A DNA stretch of 64,000 bases. Origin: Smittia aterrima. Lineage: Eukaryota > Arthropoda > Insecta > Diptera > Chironomidae. The notes below the pieces were generated by a model, which was given only the letters and a program-made list of their open reading frames with translations, ran no database searches and was not told the origin of the DNA. This document shows, one piece after another, positions 36,401 through 48,800 of this stretch (position 1 is its first letter; each line of letters opens with the position of its first letter). The DNA lies in contig CP093831.1 in the NCBI GenBank assembly GCA_033063855.1, forward strand, positions 13,206,001 through 13,270,000, given 5' to 3'. The translations under genes and the position numbers were made by a program.

Positions 36401-39400
36401 TTGAACTTCCCTAACCAAAGTTTGTCGGCTTCCATTAGTCGTATCACTAATTGTTACGGTTATGAAGCAGTTATGAAGTGTAACATTAAGGGTTGATTTA
36501 GGAAATGCGTGAATGTTCATCAATCGATATCGTTCAATGCTTTTGAAATGACTTCGCTAAGAGACAATTTGATAACCACAAAGGTTTGGAAATGAAGTTA
36601 TATTTTGGTTACGTGAAGATCCGACAGACCCTCACCACAAAAATATAAAATTTCATCTCGATTTCATGTCAATATGGAAAAGGACTTTTGGCAAGCTGTT
36701 CAACCACACTCCAGTCCCTAACTGTCCACCTCAATTGCCTATTAATTTAGTGATATTTAGGATATCACAGTAAGGCTGTCCTTTATGGGATGCAGATCAC
36801 TGATGATTGAAATTGCATTTGTCTGTTTCAGAAAGTTTAAATCTGATAGACTTAGTGTCCAGTAAGACCATGAGCATTTCAAGTTCGATTGAATTCCATT
36901 GATAAAGAAATTTCTATTCACACAAGACCAAAAGCCCAGAAAATCCTTTTTAAATAAAAGTTGTTGATAAATGAATTTTCCATGAATAAATCTCTGTTTC
37001 GTAAATTGTGGACTTCGACTCGGTCAAAAAGGTTTGCAATTTCATTGTTCTTAAATATGAAGGGAAAAGGGAAAAGAGAGAGAAATGTTGAACCTATTTA
37101 AATCCCATTAGAAAGAAGGTTACCAAAGTAATATTTCAAGCCCCCAAAGGATGAAATGTAGAGAATGAGAAATTCCTTTTGAGTTTTCGAACTAATGGAA
37201 ACTTTCGACTCTTTCTTTGACTTTCTACGCAACGACTTGCTCAATCTTTTTCACTCTATCTTCATCATTGCCATGTCGAGGAAATCTCGATACGCAGAAT
37301 AAATTATCTTGATGATAGAAAATGTAAAAGTTGATTGGGAAACTCTCCTCCCATTCACTTACTCACGGACTTGTTCCATGATTTCGTCATTCAGCCAGCT
37401 CATTGCATTTAATCCGGAAAGGAATCAACATTCTTTCCATCTCAATCCATCTCGAATCAACGTCAATCACGTACAATCCCTCTTGAAGAAAAGCACTCAT
37501 TGATACATGTGCCGACTCGTTTTCCTCCTGCGCTGCGACTGAATACAAAGCAGAAGGTTATTGATGAACATTTCCATTCACGATGAATTGCCGCTTGAAT
37601 GAAACGCGTAAATCGAGCTAATACCGACCATGTCGTAACAACAAGCCAAGCCATTTGCTTATGAAGTGTGTGTTTGAACATGAAAGCAGATCTGTTTTGC
37701 TCGAGTGAGGAGAACAACATTTTCAAACGCCGGGAGCTTCCTTAGCCAGAACAAATGGAAATAAATATTTTATGTTCGGAAAAATCGCTTGTAACGTTCG
37801 TCGAAGTATAATGCAAAGAAAGAGTGAGTGAAAAAGAAAGAGTTTAATTGAACCCCTAAGCCGACAACCCTTGAGCTTGTTTGCTAAATTATTCCTCAAA
37901 CATAAAATAAAAAGTCTTTTCCGAAAAACATGTAAACTTGAATGTTTTGTCAAGACAATCTGAGATCGTTCCCCTTAGACTCATCTTGAACAACATGTTT
38001 GAACGTAGGCTGTGTCATAAAGCTTTAATCGGACCATGCCGATGGGAATGATTGTTCTTGCAGATTAATTGCTTTATTATATTGAAAACTTTTTCAATGA
38101 ATCGTTTGAATGGAAATTAAACGGTAAAAGTTTATTCGTTCTGCTGTCTCTCCTGGGAGGAGGGCGGATACTTTTAGTTAGTTCAGTTTGTCGTTTTTCT
38201 GCATGAGAAAACCTAATTTGAATATTTTAAAGCTCAAGTATTGTCTGCTCAAAAAATGGAGGAAGTGCTTAGGTGGACGATGGGAAGGGTCAAACGAAGA
38301 AGGATAAAAATTCAATTTACTCGGCCAAAAAGTTTATGTGCATACGTGCAATTTTCTGAATGCTGGACAAAAAGCAATAAATAGCTTTTGCATAGAAAGC
38401 GGTCGAGAGAATGTTCTTTCGCTTGTGCTTTATGCAAAATAAGCAAATATACTTTCGAGATATAAATATGATAAATAATGGAAATGTGATGCGAGAAGGA
38501 AAAAAACGACTGCGGATTTTTTTTTACTTTGCTGTTGCTTGAATCGGATAACTTAAAATGCAAAAGTTCTGTCTATAGGTCAAAGAAATGAAAAGTCTTA
38601 ATTTAGCTCGGAATTGAAGAAGAAATAATTCAAGTAAAATTGCTTTCCGTGAAGCACAACTCGACTGCATTCAAGTCACGGGGGAAACGTGAAAATTTAA
38701 CTTCGGATTTAAAAGCTTTCAGACAGTTTTTTTGGCTTCGAGTGAGGGGGAAATTTTCGTGAATGATGTAAAGACTAGAATAGATAATTTGTTAACAAAA
38801 TAGATTTGTTGTCACTTGGTTAAAGGACAAACCACTTTACCAAACTGAAAGGCAAAAGAGTCATCGCTTACGAAGAGTTCATGCTGGCGAAACATTTATA
38901 AATGCATTTCGTTGTTAACTGCAATGTCTCGAACTTTACTTCAGGACAAATAGCTTTTGACTAGAGCTCTAGCTACCAACCGAGCTTTTGAATTCCGCCC
39001 GCATCATAGAGAGGAATGTTTGGAAAAGTCATAAAGTGCAATTCATTCCGGATCTTATCACGTCAGTTCAAATAAACATGAAGGAATAAACATGCTCATT
39101 ACGCCAGAGCAAAAAAAAAACCATTCACAAAGCAAGAAGCAGCATAACTCACGATAGTAACGCGCTTGGCAAATTGCATTTTCTATGCTTGCATGCTGAT
39201 AAAAAAAAATAGCAAAGGGTCGGAATGGCGCTTTTGTACACAATTTAATTTAAACTATATTTATTTTCAAATTAAACTTTATTGTGCTGTGCACCGAGTG
39301 TGAGAGGAAATGCTTGAAAAATTCAAACATTTTGTCGTGATGTGATTTATTTTGCGCCGCTAACTGGATGCAGGAAAATGTTTACAATTTCACTTTACTG

Positions 39401-42400
39401 CGAAGCGATTGTTGACATTTGAGAGATCCTGCACTCGATTATTCATCAATTTTCCTACATCAAGCGTTCGGAAGATCCTCGAGTGAAATTTTTGTTGTTC
39501 AGTTAAATTGAAAACAAATAAATTTCAATCTATTTTGAAGCAGATCGCTTTTCAACTTAATTGACACTTTTCTGATGAAAAGCAAAAAAAAGGGACGACA
39601 ACGAAATCCTTGAGACAGTAGACAGTCAACAGCCAGAAGAGAGAACGAAAATTATCTTCCAATTACACTAAGCAGTGCTCTAAGATAAACAAATCAATCA
39701 GCACCAAACACTAATTATTTATCCCTTTCAGTCGTTTATCCATTTGCTGATTGAAAGTTTCATTTCTCAGAAATGGTTTCTGTTTATCGTAATGCTGAAG
39801 GTCACCATCATCTTACAGTCAATTGAATTGTGTCGTTTACAAAAGGCATTCGCTTGTCGTATACAACTCAACTGGCTTTCTTCTTCCTCTGTCGTTATCG
39901 CAAATAAACATTACTCGGTTTGTTCGGGGAAGCGACACGTCAACATCTCTCTAACAGCAAAAGAAAAAAGCAGAAATCCCCGGCCTTTGTAGCTTGTAGG
40001 AAATGTCTGTAATGTTGGGGAAAAAAAGATGTAATTGGTAGTGTTATCACTGTCATATCTTACATTGATTTTATGTGTTTTGTCAGAAGTTGCGGTGAGC
40101 GGGGTAGAATAGAAGAAGGCAACGTCAGAAGAAGAGAGAAAAGATTGATGTTACTTCTGTCCGCAGAGTCAGTGATGCGATTATTTCCATGTTTTCTTGC
40201 TCTCTCGCTTCATATCCTTCGCAGAGTGAACCTCTCATGTCATAAATAAAATAATTTTTATGTTGATCATGTTTTATGTATTTGTTTGCCTCTAACATAT
40301 CCTGTGCACATCTCAATGACAAAGTCACTCATCAAGAAACTTTTACCATGAAATATGAAATATTAATTCTTGAAAGCTTTTCTTGTGAGTTTGAGTTGAC
40401 GCTAAGGCGTTGTTTGAGTTAAGGAGGATAAGTTCGCTACAGTAAAACTAACAAGTTGAGTGAACATAAAGAAGCCGAAGCATTAATTAGAACCCAAAGA
40501 TTTGAACAACGAACTGAAATTTGTAATTAAATTTTGAAGGGTATGCTGAACTTTTGTCGACGTTTGTAGTCTGACGGATCAATTTATCTTAAGAGACGCA
40601 CGTTGGCCTTACTTAGAATAGAGAGAAGAAGAGACCTAACTGTGTATGGCTTTACCAACAAAAGGTATCCGCAAATAATTTATTTAAATCAATATTAAAC
40701 ACACTTTTCGTCGTTTGGTTGATGTTGGGACGGATTTGAAGGGCATAACCACAACCGAAACAGGCACACACACCACACCTCTAGTAAATCCTCAAGCATT
40801 TATAAGCTTCTCGAGCTGAAACTTTTCCCCTTGACAAGGAAAACTAAATAAATGTGAAGCGAGTGGAAAAACTTTCTTACAAAACTTTTTCGTTTCTTCT
40901 TTCTTTCTTCCTTCGGAGAAAGCAAAAGTTCTTTTTGCACCATAAAATACGTCAGAAGGAAAGAGAGAGAGAAGAAGTGAATGAAAGAAAGATAATAAAT
41001 TAAAAATTAACACATTGCCGAACTAATTTCTTTATGACAAGTCATTCCGTTGTCATTGAAAACTCGATGGGAAGAAAAATTCTTTTCGCTACTCGAATAT
41101 GTCACAAGACTCAAGTTCAACAATTATTCGACGCCATAATCTCAGCGTAAACGTTGTTGAGAACTCATTGGGTGAGTGAAGTTACAATCGAGATGAAAAC
41201 GAAAGAAGATGAGGCGGAGGAGAAAGAAAAAGTTTGTTCCGTTCAGCTCTGTTTATCTTGTTAATTGCATCTCGAGGAGCGTGAAGAAGAAAACATTCAA
41301 CTTTATCGATGGAGACGTTGCGGGGGAAAGTCGTCTTTGTGAATTCCTTTCCACTCCAATTTCATCTTCAAATGTAAATACGCAACATTAGAATACATTT
41401 ACATATTATAGCCTAATGTGGAAGAAGATGCCGACGACGACCCAATGAAATAAACCAAAAGAGCACAACAAACTTCAGAACTCGAAACACATTTCTCATC
41501 GTCGCAAAAAAAGAATTTATGGCAGTGTTGATGCTTCGGTAATTTCTTAATTCAATTCGAAACACATTTCCACCAAATTTTCCCCCCGCTCGTCTCGCTG
41601 CCATTCATTCCTCGAGGCATTTAAATAAGAATAGAAGACTTTTCTTTTATATCGTGTTCCCATGGCCATAAAAATTTGTTTCTTGCGTTTCTGGAAAATC
41701 TTTTTCACTCTCACGCTCGTGCTCTCTCAAAAGCTCACTCGAGACGAAACGAAGAGCTTTCAGGGGAAGTTATTTCCGTCGCAAGGCCGACGAGAGCATG
41801 AATACTCACTGCGCAGTTCTCCGATATTCTTATTAAACTTGAAAGTTCTCGATTAGTTTTCTGTCAGTCGGTGAATTTGTTCGCGTTCGAAAGCATTGCC
41901 TTTCTCAATCAGTTCCCCCCGAAAAAAAAGGAAAGACATTAGAATGTCAGTTATGGATTTTTCTTGCTCCGACTGTTAATTGCAAATTACGCATTGATAA
42001 TTGGATTACAGTGCTCTATTCAAATAAAAGTAATGAATGGATAATTGATGTAAACCGCGTTGTTCATTTCGTGAGGGGAGCAGAATTGCCTCAATGAAAC
42101 CCGATTTGAAGTGAAATTGAGCGTGCGAATTGCGATTATGCTTGAATCAATTTCATGTTTTAATCAATAAAGTTAAAGTTTCTCTGCTTTCGCTTTGAGT
42201 CGACCGCTTTTGATGCGAAGAGAGGGTGGAGAAAACATTTAGCGCGACACAAAAGGCAAGTCTCGCTCTAAAGGCAGTCGAGGATTACATAAAAAGTGTT
42301 TTAAAAACTTTCTGTCCCCGATAATAAAGCGATGTAATTTTTCATGTCGAAGTGAATTAATTTGTGAGGGAAACCAAAGCTCTCGGAAAGTTCGGAAGGA

Positions 42401-42735
42401 GAATTAAATTCGACAATTACTACTGACAGAAAGATACGAGCGGAGCCTATAATAAACATGTTGATTTAACGCTTTATGAAACAACATAAGGCAGCAATGA
42501 ATTTTTAATTAGTCGCGTCGCGGATTAAAGCATAGAGGAGGAAAAAGGAGATTCATGAATATTTAAATTAATTTTATGAATTGTCCTGTGTGCAATTACT
42601 CAACTGGTTTGATCCCACGACTGAAATGAATCTCATGAATCATTCAAGTTAAATTTCATGATAACTCATTAAGGAAGAGATGGGATAGTGCTTGACAACA
42701 CTGTCACCCTGAATTGACTTAATTGTGCAGACAAA
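30412..42735. other. Head-to-head interval between the two Dpr genes
   Basis: About 12.3 kb with no supportable coding exon. It must hold both promoters or distant 5' UTR exons. A TCAGTT initiator-like site on the minus strand lies at 30,847-30,842, without an obvious TATA box. A (GT)n-rich microsatellite lies at 34,392-34,422. The string AGATCGGAAGAGC occurs at 30,865-30,877. No Dpr exon relic was recognised. Confidence 0.5.
34392..34422. repeat. Interrupted GT microsatellite
   Basis: Alternating GT units with one C interruption, running into GAGAGAG. Confidence 0.9.
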
Positions 42736-42739
42736 AAAA

Positions 42740-42746
42740 TATAAAG
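42740..42746 (+). promoter_or_regulatory. Candidate TATA box of dpr-B
   Basis: TATAAAG lies 92 bases before the dpr-B ATG, after a run of A. It would place transcription start near 42,770 and give a 5' UTR of about 60 bases. No clear TCAGT initiator is visible at that spacing. Confidence 0.4.
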
Positions 42747-42831
42747 CGGATGATGCTGGTGAAACGATAAAATATCTCGCCGCTGGTTACTCGCTCGCTT
42801 GATTATTCGCTCTTCCTACATCTACAATAAA

Positions 42832-45755
42832 ATGAACTTTCTACTCGAGTATCTAAAATTGGATTTTTGTATTCTCTTTCTAATTTTAAATGGTAAGTTT
42901 AATGTTCATTTTTTCACCCTTCGCCAGCTCTTTCGTCCAGTAGTTTAATTATACGACATGCAGTAAAAGTAATTAAGGAATCTACGGGGCATTGCTGCAT
43001 TTAAATCTGATTACATCATAAAACAATTCAAAAGCTTTACGATTAGATGATGATAACATAGAAAGTTGGTCAGGGGCTGTTCGATGATCTCGTAGAATTC
43101 GAGAGGGCCGATTCCCTTGGGAGTGATTGCCATCATGTTGGAATTTTAATTTCCTTTGCTTCAAGGTAGTCGAGCAGTCCCTAATCAGATGAAAAGCCCT
43201 TCGCTTTAAGCTTCGAGTTAAAGCTCGAGCGAAATGCGGAAAAGACAAAAGGCGCTCACCCGGGAGAGTTTTCTAAATTTTTTATCAGCTTCCTCCGCGC
43301 GCACGAAAAAGAGAGATCCAGGTCACGATATCAATACGTTGCTTGTGTTTCTATTTGAGGAAAGCGTCGACGGAAGTGATATGGAACATGACGAGAATTT
43401 TTTTCGGTTGACTAAATGTTTATTTTTAACTCTTGACTCCTTAGCTATTTCGAAAGCTTTTTCATTACTAAAGTGACGCTTTACTACAATTAAAATCATT
43501 ACAATGATTGGAGAACATTTCCATCGATAAATTTCATAGTACTTGTTGACTCAGAAGCTCTCCTCATGAGTTATTCATTTTTCTACACATTGTTGAGTCA
43601 TGAAAAGTTTTCAATAAGCTTCGCAAATCACTTAAAACCCTCAGAGACGGAAAACTTTGCATGAAACTGTCGTCATCAGATCATTTCTACTGCATATCTA
43701 CAAGAGAGTACAACAATAGCGAGAGATCCCATGAAAAAGTTTTCTTTAGTGGTTTATGAGGTTTTCGTTGCTTGAGACTTTAAACTTTCCTTCCACAAAA
43801 GATTCGTTTGTTCAATTAAATTCTTATTTCAATTTCAATTACAAGATTTCAAGTTTGTTAAGAACTTGTGCAAAGTTTTTAAACTGCAGTGGCAATTTCT
43901 TAGCTTTCAATTAAAACTTAAGATTCTTTTGGTTACGTTTGTGATTGTCACGTTTTGCTTATCCTCAGGCAATAACAAGAATCTCTGCTTTAGAAAGCTC
44001 TTCAAAGTTTATTCATCTTTATTAAACTTCAGATGAACTGCAAAGAATTTTCTCAATAGTACAACGCTTTTGACTCTCATCAAACATTCATTCATCGAAA
44101 CAAACAAATCGCTTCGAAGTTTTATTGAGTACAGCAAAGTTTCAATTAAGTTTTTTTTTGTTCTCATTGCAGTGACAATAACGTTGAATTCCGCGAATGT
44201 TCCGTCATCGTATTGGGAGGAAAATTACTCTCAGCCATACTTCGACAATACAACTCGACGAGACATGACTGTGACGATTGGTCAAACAGCGTTGCTGCAT
44301 TGTCGCGTGCGGAATCTCGGCGATAGAGCCGTAAGTTGCAACTTTTTTTTTATCTTCGAAACATATTTCATTCCGGAATTGGAGGAGATTTCCTTGACAA
44401 TCGCAATCGCATAAAAAGCTGTGAGAGAAAATAAAAGTAGAGCGGTAGTGCATTAAGGAAAATTCATAACACAGCACAATTCGCCCCCGCAAACATAAAT
44501 TGCTTTCATTCAGAGTTCTCCGGAACAAAAAAGTGTGTTTCAGTGGCAAAAGAAAAACGAGAAGAAAGAAAAGGGTGTCGTTGCAATTTACTTAAAATTC
44601 CTTCTTTTCTCCTCTCATTCGCCTTCATTTGAACTGATCTAGGTATCTTGGATCAGGAAGCGTGACTTGCACATCATGACGATCGGAATTCTCACTTACA
44701 CCAACGACCAGCGTTATCAGGCGATTCACAGCGAGGGCTCGGACGAGTGGTCGCTACGGGTGACATCGCCTCAACCTAGAGACAGTGGAGTCTACGAGTG
44801 TCAAGTGTCGACCGAACCAAAAATCAGTCAAGCTTACAGATTAAACGTTGTCGGTAAGCTCAATGCCAACTTATGTTTACTACCGTTAATTTATTTATTT
44901 TGATAACGAACGCTTTGAGCGAAACATTAAGCGAACGTAAAATATATTGAAGCAATTTCCGTTGACTTGTTTGTTTGCTGCTTACAATTAGAGATATCTT
45001 CTAATATTGACTCGCGTAAAGCAAACAAATCAAAGCTGAGAAACACTTCTAACACGACAACAGCTCGCTTGTCTTTCCGTCAAGACCAATTTCCATTTAT
45101 TTGCTTTCTACACGCTCACAAGCCAAATACTTAATTTATCTCTCTTTCTCGGTCGATCTTAATCAAACACAATCTCGCGACAAAGTCTCAAAAGCCAAAA
45201 TCCTAGGAAACCAAGAGTTGTATGTAAAGAGCGGCAGCGATATTAATCTCACGTGCATAGCATCGCAGATCTCTAATCCTCCCAGCTTCATCTACTGGTA
45301 CAAAGGCGGAAGAGTTGTAAATTATTCACAACGCGGTGGCATCAACGTTCAGACTGATAGAAATACAAAAACAAGCAAATTAATTATCGCTCGAGCGACG
45401 ACTGGTGATAGTGGAAATTACACATGTGCACCGAGCAATTCAGGTAAGTGTCTGTCTAGAAGGAACATTGAGAGCAACGATTAAGTTTTAATTTGACATT
45501 GTTTCTCACCTTGCTATTCACTCCTCAGACGCTTCAAGTATTCAAGTCCATGTCATCAGTGGTGGCGAGCATCAAGCTGCAAGCAAACATGGAAACAATA
45601 GCGCAAGCAGTCTTAGCAGTCGACAAGGGCACCACTGTAACTCACTCTTCGTCTTTTGCTCGTCTCCATTTCAAGCATTGTTAGCTTTAAAGTCCTCAAC
45701 AATTCTCCTCTGCCTGATAGCCTCAAGCACATTAAATGTCTTCTCTATCAGATGA
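42832..45755 (+). CDS. Dpr-family two-Ig neuronal cell-surface protein (dpr-B), 5 exons
   Basis: Paralog of dpr-A, same presumed role: neuronal surface recognition with DIP partners through Ig1. Exons: 42832-42892, 44173-44330, 44643-44853, 45186-45443 and 45529-45755. They total 915 bp = 304 residues plus stop; intron phases 1,0,1,1 and the lengths of exons 1-4 equal those of dpr-A. The signal peptide (MNFLLEYLKLDFCILFLIL) differs from dpr-A. Ig1 (Cys64/Cys126) is identical to dpr-A from residue 37 to 143. Ig2 (Cys167/Cys224) differs at 12 of 85 residues, with AKILGNQELYVKSG and IYWYKGGRVVNYSQRGG. The tail is longer (75 codons in the last exon with stop) and ends in a hydrophobic stretch (STILLCLIASSTLNVF), compatible with GPI anchoring. 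Intron 1 is 1,280 bp (66 in dpr-A) and intron 3 is 332 bp (860 in dpr-A). The exon-4 acceptor (gcgacaaag) lacks a nearby pyrimidine tract. A weak TATA box is upstream and AATAAA is at 45,888. Confidence 0.93.
44226..44853 (+). repeat. Inverted repeat arm B (Ig1 tract of dpr-B)
   Basis: 628 bp near-identical, in opposite orientation, to 29602-30231. The left boundary falls inside exon 2 (the first ~53 bp of the exon are diverged). The right boundary falls at the exon 3 donor: GTAAG is shared, then similarity ends. The arms are about 14 kb apart. Confidence 0.95.
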
Positions 45756-45887
45756 TTGCCATAAGTGTTGGACCGACACATCACATCATGAACAGTATTT
45801 TCCATTTTAGTTTTTTTTTGGTCTCCTTCCCAAAATGGAATTATGTCACCGAATCGATACAATCATCGAGGCGGAGAGAGAAGAAGA

Positions 45888-45893
45888 AATAAA
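45888..45893 (+). terminator. Poly(A) signal of dpr-B
   Basis: AATAAA 133 bases after the dpr-B stop codon, the first such hexamer on the plus strand after the gene. Confidence 0.55.
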
Positions 45894-48800
45894 ATTGAGA
45901 TTCAATTTCTAGTCTAGTGCTAAAATATGGATCGTGAATTGAGCAATTTTCCCGCACGTAAGGAGAAGTTTGTGTATTTAGATTAAACGGGAGCGATAAA
46001 AGTTTTCCAGCCCCCCCTCGCTTTAAAGACGAAACTTTCCTTCATTGAATTACGGCACGAAATCTCTTCGATGAAAACTTATATCAATCACACGAAGGCA
46101 AAACTAAAAATGTAGGTTGAGAAATGAAAAACTTTCAACTTTAGGTCGAAATGATGATAAGCTACGACGATATTTAATCACTGACAGATTTTTTAATTAT
46201 ATCAAGCATGATGGGGCAACCTGAAAAGTTGTTGAAATCGCATCGACTGAATGAGCGACAAGGGAAATATGAGAAACAAATTTTCTGCGGTTTAAGAGTT
46301 CGTTTAATTAATAACGCCATAACGCGCCACTGACGAGTAAGCTTCACTTTGAATAGCGTAAATGGCATTGCAGTAGTTTTCATAGAGTCAAAAGCAATTC
46401 TGTTTAATTCTGTGTAGGTGCTCGACTCAAAGCTGATAGAAACATAATCGACTTTATGCAGCGCTCAGCCACATGAAGTGAAAGCAATCTGACTTTTCAA
46501 CTTAGTTTTCCTCTGTTCACTCGCCTCTTCTGTAGTTCTATTCGCTTCCTGATTGTTGAATTTTTTTTTCAGCTCGAGTGATGTATGCGGGTTTCTCAAC
46601 AAGCGAGCAAAGCATTTTCATGTTCAAAGCAAAATTTTCTTTCTGAACTTTTCGAATTGTGTTTATTTTCCTCCAAACAACGAGAAAACTTTGCCTCTCT
46701 CCCTCTCCATCGTCTCTTGATTGCATCATTCAGTTGCATGTGCAGAAGTAAACTGCAAATACGGGCCGGGATTACTCTTCTCTTCGCCAACATAAACACT
46801 AAAGTGCTGAAATAGTTTTCTTCTTCGTGGCGCTTGCTTTAGGAAAACCATTTACTTGTAAACGTTATCATGATTCAAATTGAAGGAGAATCGAAACGAG
46901 AAATTTGCAGATAAAACGATGAATCATCGAGCTCGTTCGAGCTATAAAAGAAGTGAAAATTCAAAATGTAGAAGATAAAACTGTGATAAAGAATCGTATG
47001 TAAAGTTTAGTTGTAACTCTCAATTGCTGTGGTGGGAGTGAATAATAACAAACCAGTTCGATTGAGCACCTGTTTCGTTTGTGGAGAAAGGAAGATTTAA
47101 AGTTTTATTCTCGTTAAATAAAAAATGAAGACGCGAGCATAGTTCATGATGTAAATTACAATCTCTCTCTCTCCCGACGGTCTTTGCCGTCTTTCTCTAG
47201 ATGTACATAGAAAGGTTGTATAAGAAGAAAAAAAATAAAATGGAATTTTAAGGATTTAGCAAGTTGCATTCACTCGCTTGCTTCTCATGTTCACTTCACC
47301 GCCAACAGTTTGATCGCTTCTCCTTTCAATTTCAGCTTCTGATAAAGAGATTTCGCTTATTCGAGTGAAGCACTTGGCCACATAAAACGCTTGATGGATA
47401 GCATAAGCAACTTATAGCAATGAAAATAGAAAAAGTGGAGAAGAAGGAGGAAGGAGAGAGAGGGTTAATGTAGCGAAAGAAAATTGGTGTCAGTACGTGA
47501 CAGTTAAAGGCAAACCGTCAAAACGTGCCAGCGAATATAATTCAAGGAATATGTAAAGCAAGTCATGGCATTCGTCTCATTGATAGTTTGATAAGTGCGA
47601 TTTATCGAAGCATATTATTTGTCAGCTTAACGTCTCCGCCTTTGATTTGCTTAGAACTTTTTATGCGACGTCATTTGTAATATTGATGAAAGCTTTTCTA
47701 TCGCAAATTGAAATTCCTTCGTCAGTCGAGTGAGAAATCCTTGCAACGCTTTTTACACTGTAGTAAGCTACAATCGTTCTGATTAAGCCCCTCTGATAGC
47801 CTCCACCAATGGTTTAAACATGTAGATAGGATGACGAGGAAGTGAAGGCATAATCCTCGGTAAATTGAATCTCCGCTTATTGCCATGGCAGTTTGTTTCC
47901 AACTCACGCGATTTTATGTTGTGAGAACTCGTGAAATTTTTTTCTCGCGGCGAATGGGAAGGAAGAGAATTAAATTAAATTACACGATAGTTTGAGTCGA
48001 GTTTTAACCGGCGAAAGGTGATAAAAACTTTTCTGCGCCATTTGCGACAACGAGATTGTTTGCCGAGAATTGAGAAAGTTTTGCGTTCACGTAAAAAGCT
48101 TGTTTATTCTTCCCTTTGACACTCCGCACTCCACTAAAGAAAAAAAAACTTTCTAAATTATGAATTACATCCATTCAAGCATACACAGCGATCCCCATCC
48201 GCTCAGGCAAAGCACGGACGATGTTTCTTTGTCATGAACATTGCTGATTTATTTAGGCGAGAACTAAAGTTTTCGTGATGGGAAGCGGACGACTGGGACT
48301 AGATGAGAAGGTGAAAAACTATCGCAGCTTAAAGAATTTTTTCTTTTATCCGTCGTCGCTTTCACATCAAGAAAGAAAAAAGTAAACGTCAAACAAAACA
48401 CACCTGTAGTGGATTCCTGTGTTCAGATCGACACTTTACCACAATGGTTGAAAGGAAAAAAATCTCTTTTCTCTTTGTTTCTTTGTTGAACATAAATTTA
48501 AATCACAAAGAGTGGAAACTTTTTAATCTCGAGAGAGTCTGCTTCAAGACTAATTGAAATGCTCTCGATGCTGATTATTGCTCAGCTCAAAAGAGTTTCG
48601 AACAGATTCTTGAAGCAAAGATTTATTTTTTTGCATTAATTATCCAAGATTTTCATTTCAACAGAAAATTAAAACATTCTCTTATTAAAAGCATTCATCA
48701 TGCAGTCAGTTACTGTTTTGTTTCATCATTGCTGTTGTTGCAATGAGTTCATCGAAAAGTTTTAATGGAAGTTGACTGAAGGATTTGAAGTCCTTGCAAT

